From Rubrivivax sp. (GTDB taxonomy: Bacteria; Pseudomonadota; Gammaproteobacteria; Burkholderiales; Burkholderiaceae_C): a stretch of DNA of 64,000 nucleotides. The stretch lies in the NCBI GenBank assembly GCA_022843905.1, contig JALHMT010000008.1, positions 124,001-188,000 of the forward strand, in the 5' to 3' direction. Shown in pieces: positions 8,556 to 21,394 of the stretch. Below the pieces are notes generated by a model. The model searched no databases. It had not been told where the DNA came from and saw only the letters and a list, made by a program, of their open reading frames with translations. The position numbers and the translations under genes are program-made. How positions within the stretch are numbered: the first letter of the stretch is position 1; the number at the start of each line of letters is the position of its first letter.

Positions 8556-9587
8556 ATGACCCGCAACACCGCGAAGACACTTTGCGCATTGGCCGCCGCC
8601 GTCCTCGGCCTGTCCGCCATGCCTGCCCACGCGGGCAAGACACTCGACGCCATCAAGGCCCGGGGGCAGCTCGTCTGCGGCGTGAACACCGGCCTGGCCG
8701 GTTTCTCTGCAGCCGACAGCCAGGGCAACTGGTCGGGCCTGGACGTCGATGTCTGCAAGGCCATCGCCGCTGCCATCCTCGGCGACGCCAGCAAGGTCAA
8801 GTGGGTGCCGCTGAACGCACAGCAGCGCTTCACTGCACTGCAGTCGGGCGAGATCGACATCCTGTCGCGCAACACCACCTGGACGCTGACGCGCGATGCC
8901 TCGCTGGGCATGCACTTCACCAACACCACCTACTACGACGGCCAGGGATTCATGGTGCCGTCCAAGGGCAAGATCAAGAGCGCCAAGCAGTTGAAGGGCG
9001 CCACGGTCTGCGTGCAGTCGGGCACCACCACCGAAAAGAACCTGACCGACTTCTCGCGTGCCAACAAGCTCGACATCAAGCCCGTCGTGTTCGAAAAGGT
9101 CGAGGCTGCCACCGGCGCCTACTTCGCCGGCCGCTGCCAGGCCTACACCACTGACGCCTCGGGCCTGGCCTCGGTGCGCAACAAGGAAGCCAAGAACCCG
9201 GCCGATCACCTGATCCTGCCCGAACTGATCTCCAAGGAACCGCTCGGCCCGTCCGTCCGTCGCGGTGACGACGAGTTCTATGCCATCGCCAAGTGGGTCG
9301 TGTTCGCGCTGATCGAGGCCGAGGAGTACGGCATCACGCAGGCCAACCTCGAACAGATGAAGAGCAGCCCCGACCCCGTCGTGGGCCGCATCCTGGGCAG
9401 CGGCGAGGACACCGGCAAGCTGCTGGGCCTGGACAAGGAATGGGCGGCACGCGCCATCAAGGCCGTGGGCAACTACGGCGAGATCTTCGAGCGCAATGTC
9501 GGCCCGAAGTCGCCGCTGGGCCTGCCGCGCGGGGTGAACAACCTCTGGAACAAGGGCGGCCTCATGTACGCGCCGCCGGTCCGCTGA
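8556..9587 (+). CDS. aapJ: General L-amino acid ABC transporter, periplasmic binding protein
   Basis: 343 residues. A signal peptide covers about 1-26 (ends MPAHAG). The mature part is a type-II solute-binding protein (SBP_bac_3) of the AapJ/BztA type: LVCGVNTGLAGFSAADSQGNWSG near the start, DILSRNTTWTLTRD in the middle and PLGPSVRRGDDEFYAIAKWV near the end. These are longer than ordinary His/Gln binding proteins. The ATG at 8556 is chosen because AGGAG (8542-8546) precedes it by 9 bases; an earlier in-frame start would destroy the signal peptide. First gene of aapJQMP. It delivers a broad range of L-amino acids. Confidence 0.95.
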   Translation: MTRNTAKTLCALAAAVLGLSAMPAHAGKTLDAIKARGQLVCGVNTGLAGFSAADSQGNWSGLDVDVCKAIAAAILGDASKVKWVPLNAQQRFTALQSGEIDILSRNTTWTLTRDASLGMHFTNTTYYDGQGFMVPSKGKIKSAKQLKGATVCVQSGTTTEKNLTDFSRANKLDIKPVVFEKVEAATGAYFAGRCQAYTTDASGLASVRNKEAKNPADHLILPELISKEPLGPSVRRGDDEFYAIAKWVVFALIEAEEYGITQANLEQMKSSPDPVVGRILGSGEDTGKLLGLDKEWAARAIKAVGNYGEIFERNVGPKSPLGLPRGVNNLWNKGGLMYAPPVR

Positions 9588-9705
9588 TCGCCGGCAGCAG
9601 CCGCTTGGGCATCGTGCCCGTGCGGCTGCATCGTTCAGGCGGCGATCGCGGCCTGAACGTCTCTTCCAACGCCGTGCCTCCGCACGCCAAGGCGCACACC
9701 ATCCC

Positions 9706-10884
9706 ATGAGCAATCGGCCTCCACCGACCAAGAAGCGCGAATGGTCGCTGCGCAGCCGCGCGGTGCGCGGCGTGATCTACCAGGTCGCGGCCTTGTCGGC
9801 CATCGTCTTCGTCGTGTGGTTCCTCGCGCACAACACGATGGAGAACATGCGGGTGCGCGGCATCCAGAGCGGCTTCGATTTCCTCACCTCGCCGGCCGGT
9901 TTCGACATCGGCGAGACCCTGATGCCCTACGAGTCGATCGACCCGTACTGGAAGGCCTTCTTGGTCGGCCTGCTGAACACCCTGCGCGTGGCCATCATCG
10001 GCATCGTGCTGACGACCATCATCGGCACGCTGCTGGGCGTGGGCCGCTTCTCGCGCAACGCGCTGGTGCGCGGCCTGTGCTACGCCTACGTCGAACTGTT
10101 CCGCAACGTGCCCATCCTGCTGCAGCTGCTGATGTGGTATCTGCTGCTCACCGAGACGCTGCCCAGCGCCGACGAAGCGCTGAACTTCGGCGGCATCTAC
10201 CTGAGCAAGGGCGGGCTGGCGCTGCCGGCACCCGTCTGGGCCCCCGGACACGGCTGGGCCTTGCTCGGCGCAGTGGCCGGTGTCGGTGTCTCGATCTGGT
10301 ATGCCGGCCGCGCCAAGGCGCGCTTCGACGCCACCGGAAAGCCGCAGCACGTGATGCTGCCGTCGATCGGCTTCATCGTCGTGCTGGCCATCGTCGGCTG
10401 GGCCCTGGGCGGCGCTCCTTCCGAGTGGCGCTTTCCGGAACAAGGGGACGCCGCTGTCTTCGGTGGCGCCGAGGTGACCCCCGAGTTCATCGCCGTGCTG
10501 GGCGGCCTGGTGCTCTACACCTCGGCCTTTGTCGCCGAAGTGGTGCGTGCGGGCATCCAATCGGTGCCTCGCGGCCAGGCCGAGGCGTCCAGCGCGCTGG
10601 GCCTGCCGCGCGGGCTGCAGATGCGGCTGGTGGTGCTGCCGCAGGCCCTGCGCGTGATCATCCCTCCCATCACCAACCAGTACCTGAACCTGACCAAGAA
10701 CTCGTCGCTGGCGGTGGCCATCGGCTACCCCGACGTCGTCTCCATCTCCAACACGGCCATCAACCAGACCGGGCGTGCGGTGGAGTGCATCGCCATCATC
10801 ATGCTGGTGTACCTGTTCACGTCGCTGAGCACCTCCGGCATCATGAACTGGTACAACAAGCGCTCGGCCATCAAGGAGCGGTAA
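9706..10884 (+). CDS. aapQ: General L-amino acid ABC transporter, permease
   Basis: 392-residue inner-membrane permease. A long N-terminal helix and periplasmic insert precede the BPD_transp_1 domain. The domain contains the first TM block (FLVGLLNTLRVAIIGIVLTTIIGTLLGVGRFS) and the coupling helix EAA-type motif (GQAEASSALGLPRGLQMRLVVLPQALRVIIPP) that docks on the ATPase. This extended form is typical of AapQ/BztB, unlike the roughly 220-residue HisQ type. It pairs with AapM, whose ATG follows 5 bases after this stop. The 118-base gap from aapJ is the longest within the operon. Confidence 0.95.
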   Translation: MSNRPPPTKKREWSLRSRAVRGVIYQVAALSAIVFVVWFLAHNTMENMRVRGIQSGFDFLTSPAGFDIGETLMPYESIDPYWKAFLVGLLNTLRVAIIGIVLTTIIGTLLGVGRFSRNALVRGLCYAYVELFRNVPILLQLLMWYLLLTETLPSADEALNFGGIYLSKGGLALPAPVWAPGHGWALLGAVAGVGVSIWYAGRAKARFDATGKPQHVMLPSIGFIVVLAIVGWALGGAPSEWRFPEQGDAAVFGGAEVTPEFIAVLGGLVLYTSAFVAEVVRAGIQSVPRGQAEASSALGLPRGLQMRLVVLPQALRVIIPPITNQYLNLTKNSSLAVAIGYPDVVSISNTAINQTGRAVECIAIIMLVYLFTSLSTSGIMNWYNKRSAIKER

Positions 10885-10889
10885 GCGAC

Positions 10890-11990
10890 ATGGACAGCTT
10901 CCAACCCATCGCTCCCCGGCCGGCGCCGGTCCGCACCGAAGGCTTCGTGCCCTGGCTGCGCAGCAACCTCTTCGCCGACTGGAAGAGCGGCTTCACCACC
11001 GTGGTGATGCTGGGACTCTTCCTTTACTGGCTGCCACCGCTGATGAACTGGCTCGTGTTCAGGGCCGTGGCGGCTCCCGACGCCGAGGCCTGCAATGCGG
11101 TGCGCGGCATCGGCGCCTGCTGGGGCGTGGTGACCGAGAAGTACCGCCTGATCATCTTCGGGCGCTACCCCTTCGAGGAGCAGTGGCGGCCCGAGGTCGC
11201 CACCATCGTGCTGGTGGCGCTGCTGGTTGCCAGTTGCGTGCGCACCTTCTGGAAGCCCTGGCTGGTGCTGCTGTGGGTGGCGGTGCTGGCGCTGTTCTTT
11301 GCGCTGATGGGCGGTGGCGTCATGGGGCTGGAGCCCGTGTCCACCGACCGCTGGGGCGGCCTGCCGCTGACCATCATGCTGGCCACGCTGTCCATCGTGT
11401 TCGCCTTCCCCATTGCCGTGCTGGTGGCGCTGGGCCGGCGCAGCAACCTGCCGGCGATCAGGACCTTCTGCATCATCTACGTCGAGCTGATCCGCGGCGT
11501 GCCGCTGATCAGCGTGCTGTTCATGGCCAGCTTCATGTTCCCGCTTTTCATGCCGCCGGGTGTGAGCATCGACGTGCTGGTGCGCGTGCTGGTAGGCATC
11601 ACGCTGTTCGCGGCGGCCTACATGGCCGAGATCGTGCGCGGTGGCCTGCAAGCCATTCCCAAGGGCCAGCAGGAAGCCGCCGACACCCTGGGCCTCACCT
11701 ACTGGCAGGCCCAGCGCAAGGTGATCCTGCCCCAGGCCCTGGCGCTGGTGGTGCCGGGCATCATGAACAACTTCATCTCGATCTTCAAGGACACCTCGCT
11801 CGTCACCATCGTCAGCCTCTACGAGCTGACCGGCGCGATGGGCCTGGCGCTGAACTCCGACGCCGATTGGCGGCCGTTCAAGATCGAGGCCTATCTCTTC
11901 ATCGCCGCGATCTACTTCCTCTTCTGCTTCGCCATGAGCCGCTACAGCCTGTGGATCGAGAAGCAGCTCAATCGCTCGAATACCCGCTGA
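10890..11990 (+). CDS. aapM: General L-amino acid ABC transporter, permease
   Basis: 366 residues, second half of the heterodimeric permease. The start at 10890 follows AAGGAG with 11 bases of spacing. The open frame runs much further back but only through aapQ in another register. Hydrophobic helices occupy about 30-50, 100-150 and the C-terminal two thirds; the EAA loop reads GQQEAADTLGLTYWQAQRKVILPQALALVVPG. The long N-terminal extension before the transport domain is characteristic of AapM/BztC. The ATPase gene follows after 13 bases. Confidence 0.95.
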   Translation: MDSFQPIAPRPAPVRTEGFVPWLRSNLFADWKSGFTTVVMLGLFLYWLPPLMNWLVFRAVAAPDAEACNAVRGIGACWGVVTEKYRLIIFGRYPFEEQWRPEVATIVLVALLVASCVRTFWKPWLVLLWVAVLALFFALMGGGVMGLEPVSTDRWGGLPLTIMLATLSIVFAFPIAVLVALGRRSNLPAIRTFCIIYVELIRGVPLISVLFMASFMFPLFMPPGVSIDVLVRVLVGITLFAAAYMAEIVRGGLQAIPKGQQEAADTLGLTYWQAQRKVILPQALALVVPGIMNNFISIFKDTSLVTIVSLYELTGAMGLALNSDADWRPFKIEAYLFIAAIYFLFCFAMSRYSLWIEKQLNRSNTR

Positions 11991-12003
11991 CTAGGGCATC
12001 TCC

Positions 12004-12747
12004 ATGGCCGAACCCATCATCACGTTCGAGAAGGTCAACAAGTGGTACGGCAACAGCTTCCACGTGTTGCGCGACATCGACCTGGTCGTCGCCAAGGGCG
12101 AACGCATCGTCATCTGCGGGCCCTCGGGGTCCGGCAAGAGCACCCTGATCCGCTGCATCAACCGGCTGGAGGAGCATCAGCAGGGCGTGCTGCGCGTCGA
12201 CGGCACCGAGTTGAGCGACGACGTGAAGGCGGTGGAGAAGGTGCGCCGCGAGGTCGGCATGGTGTTCCAGCAGTTCAACCTGTTCCCGCACCTGACGGTG
12301 CTGGAGAACCTGACGCTGTCGCCGATGTGGGTGAGCAAGATGCCGCGCAAGGACGCCGAAGAGCGCGCCATGCAGAACCTCAAGCGCGTGCGCATCGCCG
12401 AGCAGGCGCAGAAGTACCCGCTGCAGCTGTCGGGCGGTCAGCAGCAGCGCGTGGCCATCGCGCGCGCGCTGTGCCTCACGCCCAAGATCATGCTGTTCGA
12501 CGAGCCCACGTCGGCGCTCGATCCCGAGATGATCAAGGAAGTGCTCGACGTCATGACCGAGCTGGCCAACCAGGGCATCACCATGCTGTGCGTGACGCAC
12601 GAGATGGGCTTCGCCAAGGCCGTGGCCGACCGCGTGATCTTCATGGACCAGGGCCAGATCGTCGAGCAGAACACGCCGCACGAGTTCTTCAGCAACCCGA
12701 AGAGTGAGCGCACGAAGGACTTCCTGTCGAAGATCCTCGGTCACTGA
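12004..12747 (+). CDS. aapP: General L-amino acid ABC transporter, ATP-binding protein
   Basis: 247-residue cytoplasmic ATPase that energises AapQM. Walker A is GPSGSGKST (about 40-48), the Q-loop is [11 protein letters not shown], the ABC signature [15 protein letters not shown] and Walker [15 protein letters not shown], and the H-loop His is in [11 protein letters not shown]. Length and motifs fit the polar-amino-acid ATPase family. It ends the operon; two hairpins at 12761-12817 separate it from the convergent ppk2. Confidence 0.95.
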   Translation: MAEPIITFEKVNKWYGNSFHVLRDIDLVVAKGERIVICGPSGSGKSTLIRCINRLEEHQQGVLRVDGTELSDDVKAVEKVRREVGMVFQQFNLFPHLTVLENLTLSPMWVSKMPRKDAEERAMQNLKRVRIAEQAQKYPLQLSGGQQQRVAIARALCLTPKIMLFDEPTSALDPEMIKEVLDVMTELANQGITMLCVTHEMGFAKAVADRVIFMDQGQIVEQNTPHEFFSNPKSERTKDFLSKILGH

Positions 12748-12760
12748 GGCAGGACGTACA

Positions 12761-12817
12761 ACGCCGGAAGGCGTCGTATGCCTGCCAAAGGCCAGACCGC
12801 GATGTCACGCGGTCTGG
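12761..12817. terminator. Double hairpin between aapP and ppk2
   Basis: First stem ACGCC-GGAA-GGCGT (12761-12774) has a tight tetraloop. The second, CCAGACCGCG-ATGTCA-CGCGGTCTGG (12792-12817), is a perfect 10-bp stem. They sit between two convergent genes and can stop transcription from both sides. A strong U-run is absent. Confidence 0.6.
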
Positions 12818-12836
12818 ATGATGCGCAGGCACCTGT

Positions 12837-13631
12837 TCAGATCGGCTTCAGCGGCCCTCTGAAGCGCTCCTTCAAGGGTTCGTGTCCGAGCGGCGGAAAT
12901 TCCAGCAGGGGTTCGTCCACCGTGTGTTCAGGAATGCGGTCCAGCAGGTTGCGGATCAGCGCCAGGCGGCCGCGGCGCTGGTCGTTGAAGTCCACCAGCG
13001 TCCAGGGGGCCTGGTCGGTGTGGGTGGCCTTCAGCATCGTCTCGCGCGCGCTGGTGTAGTCCTCGTATTTCTCGCGCGCCTTCAGGTCGATGGGCGAGAG
13101 CTTCCAGCGCTTCAGCGGATCGGCCAGGCGTTCGGCGAAGCGCTCCTCCTGCTGTGCCTGGTCGACGGTCAGCCAGTACTTGAAGAGCAGGATGCCGTCG
13201 TCGACGAGCATCTGCTCGAACACCGGCGCCTGCTTCAGGAAGGCCTTCGCCTCGGCGTCGCTGCAGAAGCCCATCACGCGTTCGACACCGGCGCGGTTGT
13301 ACCAGCTGCGGTCGAAGAGCGCGATCTCCCCGGCCGCGGGCAGGTGCGGCACGTAGCGCTGGAAGTACCACTGCGTGCGTTCGCGGTCGCTGGGGCGGGA
13401 CAGCGCGACTACATGGCACTGGCGCGGATTCAAGGTCTCCGCGATCGAAGCGATGACACCGCCCTTGCCGGCAGTGTCTCGGCCCTCGAAGATGACCACC
13501 AGGCGCTTGCCGGTGTGCTGCAACCAGCGCGCGACGTCGTTGAGCTCCAGCTGCATCGGGGCGAGCTTCTCGAGGTACTCGCCCTTTCCGAGCTTGCCGT
13601 TCTTGCTGCCGTTCTTTGCCGTCTTCGCCAT
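12837..13631 (-). CDS. ppk2: Polyphosphate kinase 2
   Basis: 264 residues from the ATG at 13631. PPK2 family enzymes move phosphate between polyphosphate and nucleotides. Visible motifs are the P-loop GRDTAGKGGVI (Walker A), the DRSWYNRAGVERVMGF segment (Walker B and catalytic Asp/Arg), and the lid region KRWKLSPIDLKAREKYEDYTSARETML. Single-domain length and these motifs fit class I enzymes, which mainly run ADP/GDP phosphorylation; the direction cannot be proved from sequence. It lies directly downstream of the ATP synthase operon on the same strand, behind a terminator (13682-13711), so it may receive read-through. The Lys-rich N-terminal tail (residues 1-18) is unconserved. Confidence 0.92.
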   Translation of the reverse strand: MAKTAKNGSKNGKLGKGEYLEKLAPMQLELNDVARWLQHTGKRLVVIFEGRDTAGKGGVIASIAETLNPRQCHVVALSRPSDRERTQWYFQRYVPHLPAAGEIALFDRSWYNRAGVERVMGFCSDAEAKAFLKQAPVFEQMLVDDGILLFKYWLTVDQAQQEERFAERLADPLKRWKLSPIDLKAREKYEDYTSARETMLKATHTDQAPWTLVDFNDQRRGRLALIRNLLDRIPEHTVDEPLLEFPPLGHEPLKERFRGPLKPI

Positions 13632-13681
13632 CGTCGCCTCCAGTGGTGGACGCCAGCTTAGCGGCGCGACCGAAAAGAACA

Positions 13682-13711
13682 AGGCCCGCGCGGCGTGGAC
13701 CGGGCGGGCCT
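13682..13711 (-). terminator. Intrinsic terminator of the atp operon
   Basis: On the minus strand AGGCCCGC (13711-13704) and GCGGGCCT (13689-13682) form an 8-bp stem with a 14-base loop, followed by a U-rich run (TTGTTCTTTTC, ending near 13671). It lies 20 bases after the atpC stop codon. Confidence 0.75.
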
Positions 13712-13731
13712 GCAGGCGACCGGAGTGCAGA

Positions 13732-14148
13732 CTACTTGCGGCGCAGCTTCTGGATGGCCGCGAGTTGTGCAGCCATGGCCGCGAACTCGCTCTGCGCGGC
13801 GGCCAGGTCGATGTCGCTCTTGGCATTGCGCATGGCTTCCTCGGCCAGCTTCTTGGCCTCGTTGGCCTTGGCTTCGTCGAGGTCGTGGCCGCGGATGGCG
13901 GTGTCGGCCAGCACGGTCACCGTGCCCGGCTGCACTTCCAGGATGCCGCCGGCGACGAAGACGAACTCCTCCTCGCCGTTGTCGGCACGCTCGATGCGCA
14001 CCGCACCCGGACGGATGCGCGTGATCAGCGGCGTGTGGCGCGGCAGGATGCCGAGCTCGCCGTTCTCGCCCGGCAGGGCGACGAACTTGGCCTCGCCGCT
14101 GAAGATGCTTTCTTCGGCCGAGACGACGTCGACGTGGATGGTGGCCAT
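13732..14148 (-). CDS. atpC: ATP synthase epsilon subunit
   Basis: 138 residues. Central-stalk subunit that couples rotation and inhibits hydrolysis. The N-terminal beta-sandwich is clear ([44 protein letters not shown]) and the C-terminal helical hairpin spans about 90-138. A 140-base gap from atpD is longer than elsewhere in the operon. Last gene of atpIBEFHAGDC; a terminator follows. Confidence 0.95.
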   Translation of the reverse strand: MATIHVDVVSAEESIFSGEAKFVALPGENGELGILPRHTPLITRIRPGAVRIERADNGEEEFVFVAGGILEVQPGTVTVLADTAIRGHDLDEAKANEAKKLAEEAMRNAKSDIDLAAAQSEFAAMAAQLAAIQKLRRK

Positions 14149-14288
14149 GGCTGTGGATTCCGTAGTGAGGTGAGTGGTGCGAGGAGCAAGCAGTCGGTCG
14201 CCAGGCTAGGCGCGCCCCGCAGCCGCACACCCGTACGGCGAGGAGCGCAACGACGCATGGCGGCCGAGTGCGCCGCTCATCGTGCCGC

Positions 14289-15725
<1,437 letters not shown>

Positions 15726-15748
15726 TCAGACAGTATTCGGGGCGGCGT

Positions 15749-16633
15749 TCAGCCGCTGATGGCGGCAGCGCCGCTGACGATCTCGGACAGTTCCTTCGTG
15801 ATGGCGGCCTGGCGCGTCTTGTTGTAGACGAGCTTCAGTTCACCGATCAGCGTGCCGGCGTTGTCGGTGGCGGCCTTCATGGCCACCATGCGAGCCGATT
15901 GCTCCGAGGCCATGTTCTCTGCGACGCCCTGGTAGACCAGCGCTTCGATGTAGCGCTTGAGCAGGTCGTCGATGACGGTCGCGGCATCGGGTTCGTAGAT
16001 GTAGTCCCAGCCGTACTGCGACTTCTCGGCGGAAGTCTGTTCCAGGCGGGTGGCCGACAGCGGCAGCAGCGGTTCGACCAGCGGCTCCTGCTTCATCGTG
16101 TTGATGAACTTGGTGTAGCAGAGGTAGACCGCGTCGAGCCTGCCGTCGACGAAGGCGTCCAGCATGACCTTCACCGGCCCGATCAGCTTGTCGAGCTGCG
16201 GCGCATCGCCGAGCTGCACGACGTGGCTCACCACCGTGGCGCCGATGCGATTCAGGAAACCGAATCCCTTGTTGCCGATGGCCACCGTGGAGATGCTGCC
16301 GCCGGCGGCTTGCACTTCCTTCATCTTGGTGGTCACCGCGCGCAGCACGTTGGTGTTGAGGCCACCGCACAAGCCCTTGTCGGTGGTCACCACGATGAAG
16401 CCGATGGCCTTCGGTGTCGCCACCTCGCGCATGTACGGGCTCTTGTACTCGGGGTTGGCCTCGGACAGGTGGGCCGTGATGTTGCGGATCTTGTCAGCGT
16501 AAGGCCGCGCCGCACGCATGCGTTCCTGCGCCTTGCGCATCTTGCTGGCGGCGACCATTTCCATGGCCTTGGTGATCTTCTTGGTGTTCTCCACCGACTT
16601 GATCTTGCCGCGAATCTCTTTACCGACTGCCAT
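15749..16633 (-). CDS. atpG: ATP synthase gamma subunit
   Basis: 294-residue rotor shaft. The N-terminal helix [36 protein letters not shown] and the C-terminal helix ([17 protein letters not shown]...[24 protein letters not shown]) form the coiled coil that turns inside the alpha/beta ring; both are strongly conserved. GGAGAAC lies just before the ATG. Position between atpA (26 bases upstream) and atpD is canonical. Confidence 0.96.
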   Translation of the reverse strand: MAVGKEIRGKIKSVENTKKITKAMEMVAASKMRKAQERMRAARPYADKIRNITAHLSEANPEYKSPYMREVATPKAIGFIVVTTDKGLCGGLNTNVLRAVTTKMKEVQAAGGSISTVAIGNKGFGFLNRIGATVVSHVVQLGDAPQLDKLIGPVKVMLDAFVDGRLDAVYLCYTKFINTMKQEPLVEPLLPLSATRLEQTSAEKSQYGWDYIYEPDAATVIDDLLKRYIEALVYQGVAENMASEQSARMVAMKAATDNAGTLIGELKLVYNKTRQAAITKELSEIVSGAAAISG

Positions 16634-16659
16634 GGCAGTTCTCCTGGTGGTCGGTGGGC

Positions 16660-18213
<1,554 letters not shown>

Positions 18214-18245
18214 TGCTTTCTCCATCGACCCCCTGCGGCAAAGCC

Positions 18246-18779
18246 TCAGGCAGTCAGAGCGACCTTCATTTGTTCGAGACGGGCCTTCACCGAGGTGTCG
18301 AGGACTTCATCGCCCACCACCACACGAATGCCGCCGATGAGTTCGGGATCGATGACGACCCGGGCCGTGAGCCGGCGCCCGAAGCGCTTCTCCAGCGTTG
18401 CCACCACGCCAGCCAGTTCGTCGTCAGAGATCGGAAACGCGCTGTGCACCACCGCGTCGGACGAACCCGACTGACGGTTGACCAGAGCCTTGAACTGCGA
18501 CGAGATCTCGGGCAATGCCGCCAGGCGGCCGTTCTCGATGATGACCTGAAGCAGGTTCTTGACGCGCGAGTCCAGCGCCGAACGGGTGGCCGAGACCATG
18601 ACCTCGAACACCTGCCCGACCTGGGCCTTGGGGCTGTCGGCGAAGACCTTCAGGTCCTCGTCGTCGGCCACCTGGGCGAGCTCGGCGAGTTGCGCGGCAG
18701 CCGACGGTGCTTCCCCCGCCGGCACGGCCTTGAACAAGGCCTCGGCGTAGGGTCGAGCAAGGGTTGCGAGCTCGGCCAT
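18246..18779 (-). CDS. atpH: ATP synthase delta subunit
   Basis: 177-residue peripheral-stalk protein that joins the b-dimer to the top of F1. It has the helical N-terminal domain ([15 protein letters not shown]) and the C-terminal signature [43 protein letters not shown]. It begins 2 bases after the atpF stop, giving tight coupling between the two stalk proteins. Confidence 0.95.
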   Translation of the reverse strand: MAELATLARPYAEALFKAVPAGEAPSAAAQLAELAQVADDEDLKVFADSPKAQVGQVFEVMVSATRSALDSRVKNLLQVIIENGRLAALPEISSQFKALVNRQSGSSDAVVHSAFPISDDELAGVVATLEKRFGRRLTARVVIDPELIGGIRVVVGDEVLDTSVKARLEQMKVALTA

Positions 18780-18781
18780 GG

Positions 18782-19252
18782 CTACAGCTCGGCCTTCAGG
18801 CGACCCAGAAGTTCCGAGTGCACGCCCGCGTTGACTTCGCGGCGCAGGATCTGCTCGGCACCCTTGACGGCCAGACCGGCCACCTGCTCGCGCAGGGCTT
18901 CGCGTGCCTTGATCACTTCCTGCTGGGCCTCGGCGCGTGCTGCGGCGATGATCTTGGCGCCTTCTTCGCTGGCCCGGCCCTTGGCGTCTTCGACCATCTG
19001 CTGTGCCAGGCGCTCGGCGTCGGCGAGGCGCTTGGCCGCGTCGTCGCGCGCAGCCGACAGCTGCTGCTCGACGCGCTTGTTGGCGGCGGCCAGGTCGGAC
19101 TTGGCCTTGTCGGCAGCGGACAGGCCGTCGGCGATCTTCGCCGCGCGTTCGTCCAGCGCCTTGACGATCGGCGGCCAGACGTACTTCATCGTGAACCCGA
19201 CCAGGATCAGGAACACGATCATCTGGATGATCAGTGTCGCGTTGATGCTCAT
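18782..19252 (-). CDS. atpF: ATP synthase b subunit
   Basis: 156 residues from the ATG at 19252 ([20 protein letters not shown]); upstream codons in the same frame belong to the hairpin-rich spacer, not the protein. One N-terminal membrane helix (about 5-25) is followed by a long Ala/Lys/Glu-rich coiled coil to the end, the stator stalk. Length matches the proteobacterial family. GGAG lies directly upstream on the minus strand. Confidence 0.95.
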   Translation of the reverse strand: MSINATLIIQMIVFLILVGFTMKYVWPPIVKALDERAAKIADGLSAADKAKSDLAAANKRVEQQLSAARDDAAKRLADAERLAQQMVEDAKGRASEEGAKIIAAARAEAQQEVIKAREALREQVAGLAVKGAEQILRREVNAGVHSELLGRLKAEL

Positions 19253-19278
19253 GTCACTCCTCCGTCCCCGCAGCGGCA

Positions 19279-19322
19279 GGGCCGCTCCCCCTGTCGGGGG
19301 CAACGCTGGCGGCCCGGCGTTG
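19279..19322. repeat. Hairpin cluster between atpE and atpF
   Basis: Two perfect stems lie back to back: CCCCC-TGTC-GGGGG (19287-19300) and CAACGC-N10-GCGTTG (19301-19322). The block begins with GGGCCGCTCCC (19279-19289), an 11-mer also present in both units of the 4252-4375 repeat. Placement after the highly expressed c-subunit gene suits mRNA stabilisation or differential expression; it may also be a dispersed palindromic repeat. Confidence 0.65.
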
Positions 19323-19354
19323 CCGGCTGCACAGCGTTCGCTTGGGGGCAAAAA

Positions 19355-20559
<1,205 letters not shown>

Positions 20560-20586
20560 GTTGTTGTCTGTTCCGTGTCGTCTTTT

Positions 20587-21069
20587 TCAGCGGCCGCGCC
20601 ACAACAGCGCAACCCAGTACACCTTCATGCACAGCACCATCGCCGCCAGCAGTGCCGGCCAGCTCAGGGGCTGCACGAGCTTCGGGGCCAGCATCAGCAT
20701 GGCGACCGAAACCGCGATCTTCACAAACTCCCACAACATGAAGCTGACGGCGCTGGCGCCGGGCGACATGCTGCTGAGCCGACTCGTCATGCCTCGTGCC
20801 ATCAAGGCACCAGGCACCACCACCGTCGCGGCGCCCCAGAGCGCCGACCAGGCCGTGTCAGTTCTGCCGGTGACCAGCACTGCAAGCAGCGCGGCCACCC
20901 CGCCGACCACGCACTGCACGATGATCACGCGCCACGGCGACACCGTGGGTTGTGCTTCACGCAGTGCTTGCGCTTCCTCCCAGGACAGCGGCTTGAAGGC
21001 CGGCGCTGCCGCCCCATCTTCTTCATCGACCCAGGGGTCGGAACGGAACTTCCGTTCACTCCGTTCCAT
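20587..21069 (-). CDS. atpI: ATP synthase accessory protein I
   Basis: 160 residues, the least conserved member of the operon. After an acidic cytoplasmic N-terminus (1-45) there are four hydrophobic segments (about 48-68, 72-95, 105-125 and 135-155), the AtpI pattern. AtpI helps c-ring assembly and is not part of the finished enzyme. I take ATG 21069 (MERSERKFRSD); an upstream GTG three codons earlier is possible. It is first in the operon, 40 bases from the predicted transcription start. Confidence 0.85.
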   Translation of the reverse strand: MERSERKFRSDPWVDEEDGAAAPAFKPLSWEEAQALREAQPTVSPWRVIIVQCVVGGVAALLAVLVTGRTDTAWSALWGAATVVVPGALMARGMTSRLSSMSPGASAVSFMLWEFVKIAVSVAMLMLAPKLVQPLSWPALLAAMVLCMKVYWVALLWRGR

Positions 21070-21114
21070 TGTCGACACCGTATCGTTGAGGGGTGCGGTC
21101 AGCAAAGCCTCGGA

Positions 21115-21158
21115 ATTATACGAAGAAACCCCGATACGTCGAGATGTGCCTGCACATC
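21115..21158 (-). promoter_or_regulatory. atp operon promoter with overlapping palindrome
   Basis: On the minus strand a perfect -10 hexamer TATAAT (21120-21115) lies 46 bases before atpI, with TCGACG (21142-21137) as a 4/6 match to the -35 box at 16 bases. A palindrome GATGTGC-CT-GCACATC (21143-21158) abuts the -35 box and could be an operator. Confidence 0.55.
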
Positions 21159-21394
21159 GCCCGTGTCGCCCCGCGTCGTCTCCCCTGATCCGGGGGGCTG
21201 TTCGAGCCTTGCCGCCCTGTCTGCGCCTGCAGTGGGCCCTCGCCGAGTGAGGTGATCTCCGGACGCGATCACCGGGGCCGGCAGCAGGATGCTGCCGCAA
21301 CGCCGCCGATCGGCGAAACTCCTGCGCTGTGCTTCGACGAGCGGAATTTCCGACGCCTTGAAACCGTAAGCGCATCGCCGACTCCAAGCCTCGC
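21159..21394. other. Rest of the atpI-dsbD divergent intergenic region
   Basis: The whole gap is 325 bases (21070-21394). Besides the atp promoter it holds two stems, GGTGATC-N9-GATCACC (21251-21273) and CGGCAGCA-GGA-TGCTGCCG (21279-21297). GGAATT-N16-CGTAAG (21343-21370) is a weak match to an ECF-sigma promoter pointing to the dsbD-like gene. No small gene was seen. Confidence 0.4.

Noticed and set aside
9741..11990. A single 749-residue protein fused across aapQ and aapM
   Set aside because: The first 383 codons are an out-of-frame reading of aapQ; the permease sequence begins at the ATG at 10890 with its own ribosome site.
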